A DNA stretch of 64,000 bases from Candidatus Tokpelaia sp. JSC085 (lineage in GTDB: Bacteria; Pseudomonadota; Alphaproteobacteria; Rhizobiales; Rhizobiaceae): assembly GCA_003331005.1 (NCBI GenBank), contig QENC01000002.1:186001-250000 (forward strand). Direction: 5' to 3'. Position numbers and translations under genes: made by a program. Below, piece by piece: positions 39,495 to 48,749 of this stretch. The first letter of the stretch is position 1, and each line of letters begins with the position of its first letter. The notes below the pieces were generated by a model. That model ran no database searches and had not been told where the DNA came from. It was given only the letters and a program-made list of their open reading frames with translations.

Positions 39495-40988
39495 ATGATC
39501 AATTCCAGCACTGATTTCTCTTATTGCCAGCTTGATGATGACACATTGCATGAAGAATGTGGTGTATTTGGCATCTTAGGGCATGCTGAGGCAGCGACTC
39601 TGACCGCTCTTGGGCTACATGCGTTACAACATCGTGGACAAGACGCGGCTGGTATTGTTTCCTATGGTCATTCTGCTTTTCATGCTGAAAAGCAGATGGG
39701 ACTTGTCGGAGATCATTACACGGATCCAGCTACCCTTGCCCGATTACCAGGTGTCATGGCTATCGGTCATGTCCGTTATCCGACAAGTGGTGAAATTGCC
39801 TTACGCAATGTACAACCGCTTTTTGCTGAGCTTGAAGTGGGTGGTATTGCTATTGCTCATAACGGTAACTTTACCAATGGCATGACGTTGCGGCGTGAGT
39901 TAATTGCAGGAGGAGCTATCTGTCAGTCGACCTCTGATTCTGAAGTTGTTCTACATCTCATTGCCCGTTCACGATATGCTTCTTCTTCTGAGCGTTTTGT
40001 TGATGCAATCCAGCAGGTTGAAGGTGGCTATGCTATGCTTGCCCTTACACGAACAAAGCTCATCGCTACAAGGGATCCAATAGGTATCCGACCACTGGTT
40101 ATGGGAACACTTGATGGCAAACCGATTTTCTGTTCGGAAACTTGTGCTCTTGATATCATCGGGGCTCAATACATCCGTGATGTGGAAAATGGAGAAGTGA
40201 TTATTTGCGAATTGCAGAAAAACGGTTCGATCGTGACAAAGACAATAAAACCGGTCTCTAAAAAACCTGAACGTCTTTGCCTGTTTGAATATATTTATTT
40301 TTCCCGCCCTGATTCCATTGTTGGAAAACGCAGTATTTATACTGTACGAAAAAATATGGGAATGAATCTGGCAATTGAAGCACCTTGCAGAGAAGGAGAT
40401 GTTGTCGTTTCCGTGCCTGACAGTGGTACACCAGCAGCTATTGGCTATGCACAGGAAAGCAGCATTCCTTTCGAACTCGGGATTATACGAAACCATTATG
40501 TAGGTCGGACATTTATTGAACCAACCCAGCATATTCGTGCCCTTGGTGCCAAACTTAAACATTCAGCAAACCGTGCTGTTATTGCAGGGAGACGAGTCAT
40601 TCTCGTCGATGATTCCATTGTACGAGGAACAACATCGCTTAAAATTGTCAGAATGCTGCGCGATGCTGGAGCGATAGAGGTGCATATCCGGATTGCTAGT
40701 CCCATGATTTCTTATCCGGATTTTTATGGCATTGACACACCGAAAGCTGAAAAACTTCTGGCAAATCAACACCCTAATCTGCAATCCATGTGTGATTATA
40801 TCGGTGCGAATTCTCTTAAATTTCTCTCAATTGATGGACTGTACCGTGCGATAGGAGGTAAACCCCGCGATCACCTGAATCCACAATTTACTGACCATTA
40901 TTTTACTGGCCACTATCCGACACGCCTTATTGACCAGGAAAGCATTAACAAAAATCACACACTGGCTACTTTGAGAAGCAGTTGTTAA
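39495..40988 (+). CDS. purF: Amidophosphoribosyltransferase
   Basis: It makes phosphoribosylamine from PRPP and glutamine, the first committed step of purine synthesis. The N-terminal nucleophile Cys is in LHEECGVFGILGH, after a propeptide of about 21 residues that would be cleaved to expose it. The glutaminase part has LGLHALQHRGQDAAGI and GHVRYPTSG, and the PRPP-binding motif VILVDDSIVRGTTS is in the C-terminal domain. The 497 residues are full length. It is the last gene of the dnaB-radA-cvpA-purF run and converges on rplI. Confidence 0.95.
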   Translation: MINSSTDFSYCQLDDDTLHEECGVFGILGHAEAATLTALGLHALQHRGQDAAGIVSYGHSAFHAEKQMGLVGDHYTDPATLARLPGVMAIGHVRYPTSGEIALRNVQPLFAELEVGGIAIAHNGNFTNGMTLRRELIAGGAICQSTSDSEVVLHLIARSRYASSSERFVDAIQQVEGGYAMLALTRTKLIATRDPIGIRPLVMGTLDGKPIFCSETCALDIIGAQYIRDVENGEVIICELQKNGSIVTKTIKPVSKKPERLCLFEYIYFSRPDSIVGKRSIYTVRKNMGMNLAIEAPCREGDVVVSVPDSGTPAAIGYAQESSIPFELGIIRNHYVGRTFIEPTQHIRALGAKLKHSANRAVIAGRRVILVDDSIVRGTTSLKIVRMLRDAGAIEVHIRIASPMISYPDFYGIDTPKAEKLLANQHPNLQSMCDYIGANSLKFLSIDGLYRAIGGKPRDHLNPQFTDHYFTGHYPTRLIDQESINKNHTLATLRSSC

Positions 40989-41144
40989 TTGCTGTTTGAT
41001 TGATAACTAACACCTGAACATCTTTGCAGGAAGGGCCAGGGCCACCCGGCCATTCGCGCAGAATAAAATTGGAACGGTATCTATACCTGTTTGTTTCTCC
41101 TCCCTGACCTGTAAATATCTTTTAATAAGATATTTTGTGCATGG

Positions 41145-41176
41145 AAAAAAGACAGCACCCATGCACCGCTGGGTGC
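41145..41176 (-). terminator. Rho-independent terminator after rplI
   Basis: On the leftward strand GCACCCA (41170-41176) and TGGGTGC (41155-41161) form a 7-base stem with an 8-base loop, followed after TGTC by TTTTTT (41145-41150). It would end the DUF2232-rplI transcript, and shields it from the convergent purF. Confidence 0.8.
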
Positions 41177-41201
41177 GTTCTATTGATTGGACTAGGAGAA
41201 T

Positions 41202-41753
41202 TTATGCTTCGTCCTTGGTAGGATCTCTTTCAAACTTGCCCTCAAGTGCTGGCATGGAGACATCGACACTGATTAAATCTTGTTTTTTTTCCTGTTGTTC
41301 TGCCTCTTCTATTGAGCGAGCAACATTCATGCTGATACGAACATGTACTTCTGGATGGAGGTTTATCAAAACAATATACATCCCGATGGCTTTTATCGGT
41401 TGGTTGAGTGCAATTTGGTTACGCGTAATACTAAAGCCTTCATCCATAACAATATTGACAATATCTCGAGTGGAAACAGAACCGTAAAGGTGTCCCGTAT
41501 CACCTGCAGAGCGAATGATGGAAAATATTTTCCCGTCAAGTTTGTCCGCAACTTTTTCTGCTTCACTTTTAAGTGCAAGATTTTGAGCCTCAAGTTGTAT
41601 GCGACAGGTTTCAAAATGCTTTCTGTTGGTTTCCGTTGCACGCAAGGCTTTCTCTTGTGGTAGCAGGAAATTACGAGCATAGCCGTCCTTTACACTGACA
41701 ATATCGCCCATTTGGCCAAGTTTGGCAATGCGTTCAAGAAGAATGACATCCAT
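41202..41753 (-). CDS. rplI: 50S ribosomal protein L9
   Basis: L9 binds 23S rRNA and spans the L1 stalk base. The N-domain is clear ([21 protein letters not shown], then [19 protein letters not shown]), followed by the long connecting helix ([20 protein letters not shown] pattern) and a C-terminal RNA-binding domain. The 183 residues include an acidic/basic C-terminal tail longer than the E. coli form, usual in this order. It lies 12 bp after the DUF2232 gene, with which it probably shares a transcript. Confidence 0.95.
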   Translation of the reverse strand: MDVILLERIAKLGQMGDIVSVKDGYARNFLLPQEKALRATETNRKHFETCRIQLEAQNLALKSEAEKVADKLDGKIFSIIRSAGDTGHLYGSVSTRDIVNIVMDEGFSITRNQIALNQPIKAIGMYIVLINLHPEVHVRISMNVARSIEEAEQQEKKQDLISVDVSMPALEGKFERDPTKDEA

Positions 41754-41765
41754 GGAAGTTTCCTT

Positions 41766-42758
41766 TTAAGTGAAATGATCGTCACCTGATGGTTTGATTT
41801 TACGATTGCTGGTGGTTGTGAATAAACCAATGATGATAAGTCCTATAGTAATGAGCGGTGTCAGGATCAAGGTAAAGAATCCGCCGTAAATTGCAAAAAG
41901 AACAGCCGGACGCCATACGAATCCTCGTGTTGCTTTGTGAATGACAGCAAGGCCGGCAATCATAAAACCGGTACTCAGGGCAGAGACAATAACCGCCATA
42001 CAAATGGCCAGCGTGGCATTTTTTATAAATGGACTTATCATCCAGTCTACCGCAAAAATAAAAAAGGCTACAGGTGGCATATGCAATGCGGTTGGCCAGT
42101 CATCAAGAGGACGCTGAAGATATCCGATTTTGTTTGCAAGCCGCATGGCAAAATAGATAGTCCCAGTATGACACAGAAGGCCGTAAAACGGCAATATTGA
42201 TGCAATTATAGAAATAAACCGCAAACGGATTGCTTGTTCAATGATCGCCTGATCCTCTACAGAATAGAAATAACTCTCGCGAATGGCGATCATCAGCCGG
42301 GTGATAAACTTGTCAATGTATTGTGTGACCTCGACTGATGAAAGGATATATAGCATAACGGCAATTGTAGCGATAGCAATGGTAAGTGCCAGCTGGAACA
42401 AAGCCGGAGACAAAGGGTACCAGATCACAACACCTTTCTGCCTATCTATCTGTGCTAGCCCCATAAGCCAGCTCAAAAAAAGAGAGGGTATAAAAAAGAA
42501 AAGTGTAATCAGTAATGCTGTGACTGTTGAAAGATTAGGAATCAGAAAAAACGCGGCTATAATTGCGCTCAAGAGACTAACTTTGATCCCATAGCCAAAA
42601 GTCATTGTTACAATCGGCAATGATACAAAAAAGCCGAAGAAAAAGACGAAAAATGACATGTTGATGAGGCTAATACATAAGGCGATAGAGAGAACAGCAG
42701 ATACCGTTGCTGCCAATATACTTGCAGTCAATATTTTTATATTAGGATTCAGTTTCAC
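41766..42758 (-). CDS. DUF2232 membrane protein
   Basis: This 330-residue polytopic protein has about eight hydrophobic helices separated by short loops. Its gene stands between rpsR and rplI, exactly where Hyphomicrobiales carry a DUF2232 gene (YbbM/YybS-like). The function is unknown. The N-terminal helix begins LTASILAATVSAVLSIALC. Conserved segments such as FALPIVTMTFGYG and YPLSPALFQLALTIAI are visible. It is probably co-transcribed with rplI; a terminator separates it from rpsR. Confidence 0.85.
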   Translation of the reverse strand: MKLNPNIKILTASILAATVSAVLSIALCISLINMSFFVFFFGFFVSLPIVTMTFGYGIKVSLLSAIIAAFFLIPNLSTVTALLITLFFFIPSLFLSWLMGLAQIDRQKGVVIWYPLSPALFQLALTIAIATIAVMLYILSSVEVTQYIDKFITRLMIAIRESYFYSVEDQAIIEQAIRLRFISIIASILPFYGLLCHTGTIYFAMRLANKIGYLQRPLDDWPTALHMPPVAFFIFAVDWMISPFIKNATLAICMAVIVSALSTGFMIAGLAVIHKATRGFVWRPAVLFAIYGGFFTLILTPLITIGLIIIGLFTTTSNRKIKPSGDDHFT

Positions 42759-42854
42759 TCGCTACCCTGTTTCTGCGTCTCTCCCTATACACACTGGAAG
42801 CGGTGCATGTGAGTATTTTGCGCTTCTGGAAGGTCAAAACCATCAGTCCTGCCT

Positions 42855-42893
42855 AAAAAAAGAAATCAGGACTAGTCCAGATTCCTGATTTCT
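42855..42893 (-). terminator. Rho-independent terminator after rpsR
   Basis: AGAAATCAGGA (42861-42871) and TCCTGATTTCT (42883-42893) form a perfect 11-base stem with an 11-base loop. On the leftward strand it is followed by TTTTTT. It would end rpsF-rpsR transcripts before the DUF2232 gene, so ribosomal protein output can be set apart from DUF2232-rplI. Confidence 0.85.
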
Positions 42894-42905
42894 ATTTTCT
42901 ATCAC

Positions 42906-43154
42906 TTACTTCACCGCGTAAGAAAGAAGACCAAGAAACCGCGCTTGTTTAATGGCACGGGCAAGTGCACGTTGCTTTTTTTGGCTCACAGCCGTAATCC
43001 TGGAAGGAACAATCTTACCACTCTCTGAAATATAGCGTTGCAGGAGTTTAATGTCCTTGTAATCAATCTTCAATGCATTATTACCAGAGAATGGACAGGT
43101 CTTACGACGGCGGTGAAAAGGCCGACGGGTTGGGATCTGATTAATATCAACCAT
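42906..43154 (-). CDS. rpsR: 30S ribosomal protein S18
   Basis: S18 forms a heterodimer with S6 on the small-subunit platform. The 82-residue protein has [39 protein letters not shown] and [18 protein letters not shown] (in parts), all typical. The gene overlaps the end of rpsF by 8 bases, so the two partners are translated in coupled fashion. A strong terminator follows its stop codon. Confidence 0.97.
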   Translation of the reverse strand: MVDINQIPTRRPFHRRRKTCPFSGNNALKIDYKDIKLLQRYISESGKIVPSRITAVSQKKQRALARAIKQARFLGLLSYAVK

Positions 43155-43566
43155 TATTCTTCTCCTCCACCGGGGCTGCTATATCTTGGTCACGCAACCG
43201 GCGCGATCGATGCGAGCGCTCATCATTGAAACGCTCTTCACGATCACGACGAGCTAACATAGCTGACGGCGTTTCTTCATGTGCTTCAACTCGTATAGTT
43301 AGAAAACGCAACACATCTTCATTGATACGCATCTGACGCTTGACTTCAAAAATGGTATTTGGCGGGGCATTAATATTCATTAATGTATAATATGCCTTCC
43401 GGTTCTTTTTAATCCGATAGGATAAGGGTCGCAAACCCCAATTTTCAATACGCCCGACTTGGCCACCACCAGTTTCAATAACACCCTTGTACTGTTCTAC
43501 AAGCTGCTCGACCTGCTGTGGAGTCATATCCTGCCGGGCAAGAAACACATGTTCATAAAGAGCCAT
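43147..43566 (-). CDS. rpsF: 30S ribosomal protein S6
   Basis: S6 pairs with S18 in the 30S platform. The 139-residue product begins [20 protein letters not shown] and includes [19 protein letters not shown] and [13 protein letters not shown]. The C-terminal tail is Arg-rich and charged ([18 protein letters not shown]). It leads the leftward rpsF-rpsR unit. The leader holds two paired elements (43604-43673) that may be the site where S6-S18 controls its own synthesis. Confidence 0.97.
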   Translation of the reverse strand: MALYEHVFLARQDMTPQQVEQLVEQYKGVIETGGGQVGRIENWGLRPLSYRIKKNRKAYYTLMNINAPPNTIFEVKRQMRINEDVLRFLTIRVEAHEETPSAMLARRDREERFNDERSHRSRRLRDQDIAAPVEEKNNG

Positions 43567-43603
43567 TGTTTTGCCTTTCTCCGGTTTATTGCCATGTAGT
43601 TTC

Positions 43604-43673
43604 TTCGGCGCAGAGCCTTTCCGATTTCTCTGTGCATTTCCTGTGAAGGACGTGAGAAATAAAGGACGCCGAA
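43604..43673 (-). promoter_or_regulatory. Structured leader of rpsF-rpsR, possible autoregulatory element
   Basis: TTCGGCG (43604-43610) can pair with CGCCGAA (43667-43673). Inside, GCGCAGAG (43608-43615) can pair with CTCTGTGC (43628-43635) around a 12-base loop containing CGGAAAGG on the transcript strand. The two pairings overlap by three bases, so they are alternatives, as in a switch. S6-S18 leader motifs are known in other bacteria; whether this belongs to that family is an inference. Confidence 0.45.
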
Positions 43674-44146
43674 ACCTCCTAGATATTAGAGAGCAGGAGA
43701 CCCACGGGAGGTTAGGTTTGCAACTGCCATCCTTCGTTCACCCTCCGGCCGAAGCCTTAAGCAAATATGCAGACTTTTAGATGTTTTAAATATACAATGC
43801 AATTGTTTTCCAGATTTATAGTTAAGAAGATCGATGATATTTTATCCGTGTTGCAGATAATAGCATTTCTGATGAAAAAAGCATGGTCTTTATGGGATTG
43901 AGCACGAAAAAGGAATGTACGAATAGACCTGACCGCAGTGTAGAGCTTTTTTCCCAAAAGGTCTTGCTTAGGGGGCTGTTTGCAAAACGCGGATAAAAAA
44001 AACGTCTTGGGAGGGAGTGGAGTGGTAAGTTTTGTAAAAAATTGAGTAAAGCATCCAGAGCTGTGGCAGGCGACGAGCATGTTTTTAAGACAGCCAGAGC
44101 GTATGACACTATTAAAATGACACTCTTTTCAGGGGAACTGTATCTC
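43674..44146. other. Divergent spacer between rpsF and glnA
   Basis: About 470 bases with no gene I can support. It must hold the rpsF and glnA promoters. The open frame before glnA (from 44042) has no relation to the glutamine synthetase N-terminus. The glnB gene that normally precedes glnA in this order was not recognised in any frame. Confidence 0.5.
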
Positions 44147-45550
44147 ATGGTAATAATCAATAATATCCTTCAACAGATAAAGGATAAGAATATTCGTTTT
44201 GTTGATCTGCGCTTCACGGATCTCAAAGGCAAGCTTCATCATATTACCATAGAATCTGGTCTTTTAAATGAAAAAATGTTTTCCGATGGAGTAGTCTTTG
44301 ATGCTTCTTCCATTTCCGGATGGAAGCCGATCAATGACATGCGGCTGATACCCGATCCTGTAACTGCTCATATAGATCCATTTTTTGCACAAATGACTAT
44401 GATCATTATATGCAATATCATTGATCCTCTTACAGGCGATCAATACAATCATGATCCGCGTGCGATTGCCTGTAGATGTGAAGCCTATGTCAAGTCGCTT
44501 AAGCTTGGTGATACTATTTATATTGGACCAGAAGCAGAGTTCTTTATTTTTGATGATGTACGTTATCAAATTGATCCATACAATACTGGGTTTAAACTGG
44601 ATTCAAGTGAATTGCCATCAAATGATGAAAGAGAGTACACAATGGGCAATCTTGGTCATCGTCCACGCGTAAAAAAGGGATATGTTCCGGTCCCACCAAT
44701 TGATTCTTGCCAGGATATACGCTCGGAAATGCTGACAATGCTGAGAACCGTGGGAATTGAGGTTGAGAGGCATCATCACGAAGTTGCTGCTGCTCAGCAT
44801 GAGATCGGTATCAAATACGATACGCTGGTGCGTCAGGCTGATAAGATACAGGTTTTCAAATATGTCGTGCATCAGGTTGCTAATGCTTATGGAAAAACAG
44901 CAACGTTCATGCCAAAACCTGTCTATGGTGACAGTGGTTCAGGCATGCATGTGCATCTCTCCATCTGGAAAGATGATAAACCCATCTTTGCCGGAGATGA
45001 GTATGGAGGTCTTTCCGAAATATGTCTCTGCTTTATTGGCGGTATTATTAAACATGCAAAAGCCCTCAACGCATTCACTAATCCTTCAACGAATAGTTAC
45101 AAGCGCTTGGTTCCTGGATTTGAGGCCCCGGTTCTTCTTGCGTACTCCGCACGCAACCGTTACGCTTCCTGCCGCATTCCACACGGCTTTTCTCCGCATT
45201 CTAGGCGAGTAGAGATTCGTTTTCCTGATCTGACAGCTAATCCTTATCTTGCATTCTCTGCACTGGTAATGGCTGGTGTAGATGGTATCAGAAATAGGAT
45301 TCATCCCGATAAACCAATGGACAAAAATCTTTATGATTTACCACCGACAGAGCTTGAAAACATTCCAACTGTCAGCAGCAGCTTGAAAGAGGCTTTGGCA
45401 GCGCTTGACCAAGATCGTACTTTCCTGCAAGAAGGTCGTGTCTTTGATAGCGAAATGATTGATTCTTTCATTCAGCTAAAAATACATGAAAACCTGCGTT
45501 ATGAAACGATGCCACATCCTGTTGAATTTGATATGTATTACTCAGTATAA
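44147..45550 (+). CDS. glnA: Glutamine synthetase, type I
   Basis: It makes glutamine from glutamate, ammonia and ATP, and would assimilate the ammonia released by urease. Starting at ATG 44147 (AGGGG ribosome site) the 467 residues match the type I family. RFVDLRFTDLKGK starts the protein and GPEAEFFIF holds metal ligands. ERHHHEVAAAQHEIG, PKPVYGDSGSGMHVH and SARNRYASCRIPH form the active site, and the adenylylation Tyr is in KNLYDLPP. Control by GlnE through that Tyr is therefore possible. glnB is not adjacent. Confidence 0.95.
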   Translation: MVIINNILQQIKDKNIRFVDLRFTDLKGKLHHITIESGLLNEKMFSDGVVFDASSISGWKPINDMRLIPDPVTAHIDPFFAQMTMIIICNIIDPLTGDQYNHDPRAIACRCEAYVKSLKLGDTIYIGPEAEFFIFDDVRYQIDPYNTGFKLDSSELPSNDEREYTMGNLGHRPRVKKGYVPVPPIDSCQDIRSEMLTMLRTVGIEVERHHHEVAAAQHEIGIKYDTLVRQADKIQVFKYVVHQVANAYGKTATFMPKPVYGDSGSGMHVHLSIWKDDKPIFAGDEYGGLSEICLCFIGGIIKHAKALNAFTNPSTNSYKRLVPGFEAPVLLAYSARNRYASCRIPHGFSPHSRRVEIRFPDLTANPYLAFSALVMAGVDGIRNRIHPDKPMDKNLYDLPPTELENIPTVSSSLKEALAALDQDRTFLQEGRVFDSEMIDSFIQLKIHENLRYETMPHPVEFDMYYSV

Positions 45551-45707
45551 GATATGAAGATTTTAGTGACTGCGTCATGATCTTCTTAGAGAGATTATTT
45601 TTTCCACGGCTGAATTACACACACGCACACACGTCGTCCGTCCGATTGCCCTGTCTAGTTAGTCTTGTGTTACTTACTTACATGGGCTTACATGGGTGTT
45701 AGAAAGA

Positions 45708-45794
45708 TGGTGCGGACGGCGGGACTTGAACCCGCATGATCCAAGAATCGCAGCATTTTAAGTGCTGTGCGTATACCGATTTCGCCACGTCCGC
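45708..45794 (-). tRNA. tRNA-Leu (anticodon TAA)
   Basis: Read leftward it begins GCGGACG at 45794 and ends with an encoded CCA at 45708-45710. It has the long variable arm of class II tRNAs (TGCGATTCTTGGATCATGC), the anticodon TAA in a CTTAAAA-type loop, and the T-loop TTCAAGT. The length is 87 bases. Confidence 0.95.
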
Positions 45795-46013
45795 TACGAG
45801 TATTTTTTTATAAAAAGAAGAAAAATACAAGGCTAAAAATCATATTCTTCATATAGTGAAGATCCGATCTGTCCTGGATGCAAGGTATTTTTATTCTGAT
45901 ATAAGAAGATATGTTATTCATTTTTGTCACATTGTATACCATACCTTTTCTATAAGGCATAACGCAGAACCTATATTCAAGTCGTTTTAAAGTATTTTCT
46001 GGATTGATCTTTC

Positions 46014-48563
46014 ATGCATACACCACGTTGGCTTGCTATCAGCTATAGTTTTATCCTCACACTCGGCGCATTGATCGCTTTGCCTAATTTTTTCACTGCA
46101 AGCAATATTGAGAAAATAAGACAATATATTCCTTTTTTTCCAGATACGCGCGTAACACTCGGTCTTGATCTGCGCGGTGGTTCTTCGTTGCAGCTTGAAA
46201 TTGATGTCGAAGCTATGAAAAGGGAGAGGCTCATCAGTCTTCTTGGCGAGATACGGACCAAGCTGAGAACAGAAAAAATCCGACCGCAATCTGTGCGCAT
46301 GATCGGAGAGGCTATTGTTGTTGTGATTCCTGATGAGTTCTTACGCCAACAAGCCGTAAAGGCTTTTGATACCTTAATTGCACCAGTTCCCACAGGAGCG
46401 TTATCAGCGCTTGTTAATGATCTCGCTATTCTTCAGGATCATGAAAATGGAGAGATACACATCACATTAACAGATAGTGCAGTGAATTATTACATAAGCA
46501 GTGCCATTGATCAGAGCCTTAAAATTATCCGTGAACGCATTGACAAGGTTGGTGTTGTCGAACCATCCATTCAAAGGGTTGGAAAAACCCGTATTCAGGT
46601 TCAGCTTCCTGGCATACAGAATCCGGAACGGCTGCGTACCTTGCTTGGTACTACGGCAAAAATGACCTTTCATCTCGTGCGTTTGAATGTTGATATCGAT
46701 AATCCGCCAGGAGAAATTTCCATTTTACCTGGCTATAAAGAGGGTTCAACCGAGCATTATGCTGTTGAGCACAAAATTGCACTTGATGGTGCAGCACTCA
46801 AAGATGCCCGTGCCTCTTATGAGCATGATACAAACAGGCCGATGATTTTATTTGAGCTTAATCATCAGGGTGCAAAGGAATTTGCCAAAATTTCGCGAGA
46901 AAATATCGGGAGGCCTCTCGCTATTGTCCTTGATGGCAAGGTGTTGACAGCGCCGACAATACAGTCCGTGATCCCCAACGGACGTGGTCAGATCACCGGC
47001 CAGTTCACATCTGATGATACGGCAACGCTTGCAGCATTGCTACGTGCCGGTGCATTGCCAGCTCCCCTCAAAGTGGTTGAAGAAAGAAGTATAGGCCCTG
47101 ATCTTGGCGCGGATGCTATCAAGATGGGTCTTTACACTGGTATTCTCGGCTTCATTCTTGTTGCCGTTTTCATCGTCCTGCTTTATGGGAAATGGGGTCT
47201 TATCGCTGATGTTGCACTTGCACTACATACGATATTAACATTTTCAGCCATGAGTTTGCTGGATGCAACACTGACATTACCAGGAATCGCCGGGATCATA
47301 CTCGGTATTGGGATTGCTGTTGACGCAAATATCCTGATCAATGAATGCATACGGGAAGAAAGCGGAAGCGGTGTTAGTGCACTTGCAGCCCTTGAGCGTG
47401 GTTTCAAACGTGCCTTTTCTACGATTGTGGACGCTAATGTCACGATTGTCATGACTATTCTTATTCTTTTGTATTTTGGGACTGGTCCTGTGCGTGGTTT
47501 CGCCATAACGATGCTGCTTGGTATCATAATTTCTATGTTCACGGATGTTACAGTCGTGCGTATGATCATGGTTTGGATTGTGCGTCGATGGAAGGTAAAG
47601 GTGCTGAATATCCAGCCGCTTTTCTTCTGTCTTCCACAGCGCACTGGATTTAACTTCATGAAAGCACGCTTTATCGGTATAGTTACTTCTGTCATACTGT
47701 CTTCTATTTCATGTTTTTTATTTCTCAAGCCGGGACTGAATTACGGCCTTGATTTCAAGGGAGGAATCCAGCTTGAAGTCGCCACAAAAGAAGCGACAAA
47801 TCTTGCTGCATTGCGCTCACTTTTGAACGGTCTGCAAGTGGGTGAAGTTGTCTTGCAGAACATTGGAAACGATAATACAGTTTTGATTCGTATACAAAAT
47901 AATCAAGGTGAAGAGGAAGAACAGACAGTCACTGTAGGCCATATCAAGGATTCCATTAAAATTCTTTATCCGGATGCTCACTTCCCACGTATAGACGCAA
48001 TCGGTCCGAAAATCTCCGATGATCTTGTAAGAGACAGCATCCTCGCTGTTCTCCTTGCTGCCATTGCCATGACTATCTATGTCTGGTGGCGGTTCGAATG
48101 GTTTTTTGCGATTGGGACTATTGCAACACTGATTCTTGATACAACGAAGGTTATCGGCATTTTTGTCTTGTTCCAGTTTGATTTTAACCTGACAGCAATT
48201 GCTGCACTCATGACGATTATCGGCTATTCCATTAATGATAAGATCGTGGTTTATGACCGTATGCGCCAAAATCTGCGTCGTTTCAGAAAAATGCCCTTGC
48301 GCGAAATTATTGATATGTCCATTAATCAGGTTCTGATACGGTGCATGTTCACATCTATGACAACGGTGCTTGCCATGTTACCTATGGCAATTAGAGGAGG
48401 CAATGCTGTGCATAATTTCGCGCTGCCGGTTGTTATAGGCGTTTTCCTGGCGACATCGTCATCAATTTTCATTGCGGCTCCAATCCTGCTTTTTCTCGGT
48501 AACCAGTGGAGGGAGAGACCGCAGTCAATAAAAATAAGGGAGATGTTTTCAGAAAGGAAATAA
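46014..48563 (+). CDS. secDF: Fused protein-export subunit SecD-SecF
   Basis: SecDF uses the proton gradient to help pull proteins through SecYEG. One 849-residue chain carries both units. SecD includes LGLDLRGGSSLQLEID after the first helix, IRERIDKVGVVEPSIQRVG, a P1 domain and helices with GIAVDANILINECIREE. SecF begins near residue 545 with FMKARFIGIVTS, has NYGLDFKGGIQLEVATKE, and ends in TIIGYSINDKIVVYDRMR. About twelve helices are expected. The fusion is common in Hyphomicrobiales. yajC, its usual partner just upstream, is not seen here. Confidence 0.95.
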   Translation: MHTPRWLAISYSFILTLGALIALPNFFTASNIEKIRQYIPFFPDTRVTLGLDLRGGSSLQLEIDVEAMKRERLISLLGEIRTKLRTEKIRPQSVRMIGEAIVVVIPDEFLRQQAVKAFDTLIAPVPTGALSALVNDLAILQDHENGEIHITLTDSAVNYYISSAIDQSLKIIRERIDKVGVVEPSIQRVGKTRIQVQLPGIQNPERLRTLLGTTAKMTFHLVRLNVDIDNPPGEISILPGYKEGSTEHYAVEHKIALDGAALKDARASYEHDTNRPMILFELNHQGAKEFAKISRENIGRPLAIVLDGKVLTAPTIQSVIPNGRGQITGQFTSDDTATLAALLRAGALPAPLKVVEERSIGPDLGADAIKMGLYTGILGFILVAVFIVLLYGKWGLIADVALALHTILTFSAMSLLDATLTLPGIAGIILGIGIAVDANILINECIREESGSGVSALAALERGFKRAFSTIVDANVTIVMTILILLYFGTGPVRGFAITMLLGIIISMFTDVTVVRMIMVWIVRRWKVKVLNIQPLFFCLPQRTGFNFMKARFIGIVTSVILSSISCFLFLKPGLNYGLDFKGGIQLEVATKEATNLAALRSLLNGLQVGEVVLQNIGNDNTVLIRIQNNQGEEEEQTVTVGHIKDSIKILYPDAHFPRIDAIGPKISDDLVRDSILAVLLAAIAMTIYVWWRFEWFFAIGTIATLILDTTKVIGIFVLFQFDFNLTAIAALMTIIGYSINDKIVVYDRMRQNLRRFRKMPLREIIDMSINQVLIRCMFTSMTTVLAMLPMAIRGGNAVHNFALPVVIGVFLATSSSIFIAAPILLFLGNQWRERPQSIKIREMFSERK

Positions 48564-48749
48564 GGAAATCTTGAAAAAACGTTTCCAGTCGCCGGTCTCA
48601 ATTGAGTGACATCAGCGTTTCATGAATTTTTCATCAGGATGGGAGGGGACAACGGTACAAAAAGAGAAAACATTCTATCAATCAATCATACATATGAAAT
48701 GATTTCCTGAACCCATTAATATACCATCATGAGAAAGTGTTAACCCAAA

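Noticed and set aside
39969..40562. 197-codon antisense frame inside purF
   Set aside because: Overlaps a complete, conserved PurF; no motif of its own.
45551..45602. GAAGAT/ATCTTC paired segment after glnA as a terminator
   Set aside because: The T run is too far from the stem to support a Rho-independent terminator.
45615..45635. CA-rich simple repeat after glnA
   Set aside because: Too short and imperfect to call a functional repeat; likely chance or minor slippage.
47183..47728. 181-codon antisense frame inside secDF
   Set aside because: Shadow of the SecDF membrane region; composition reflects reversed hydrophobic codons.
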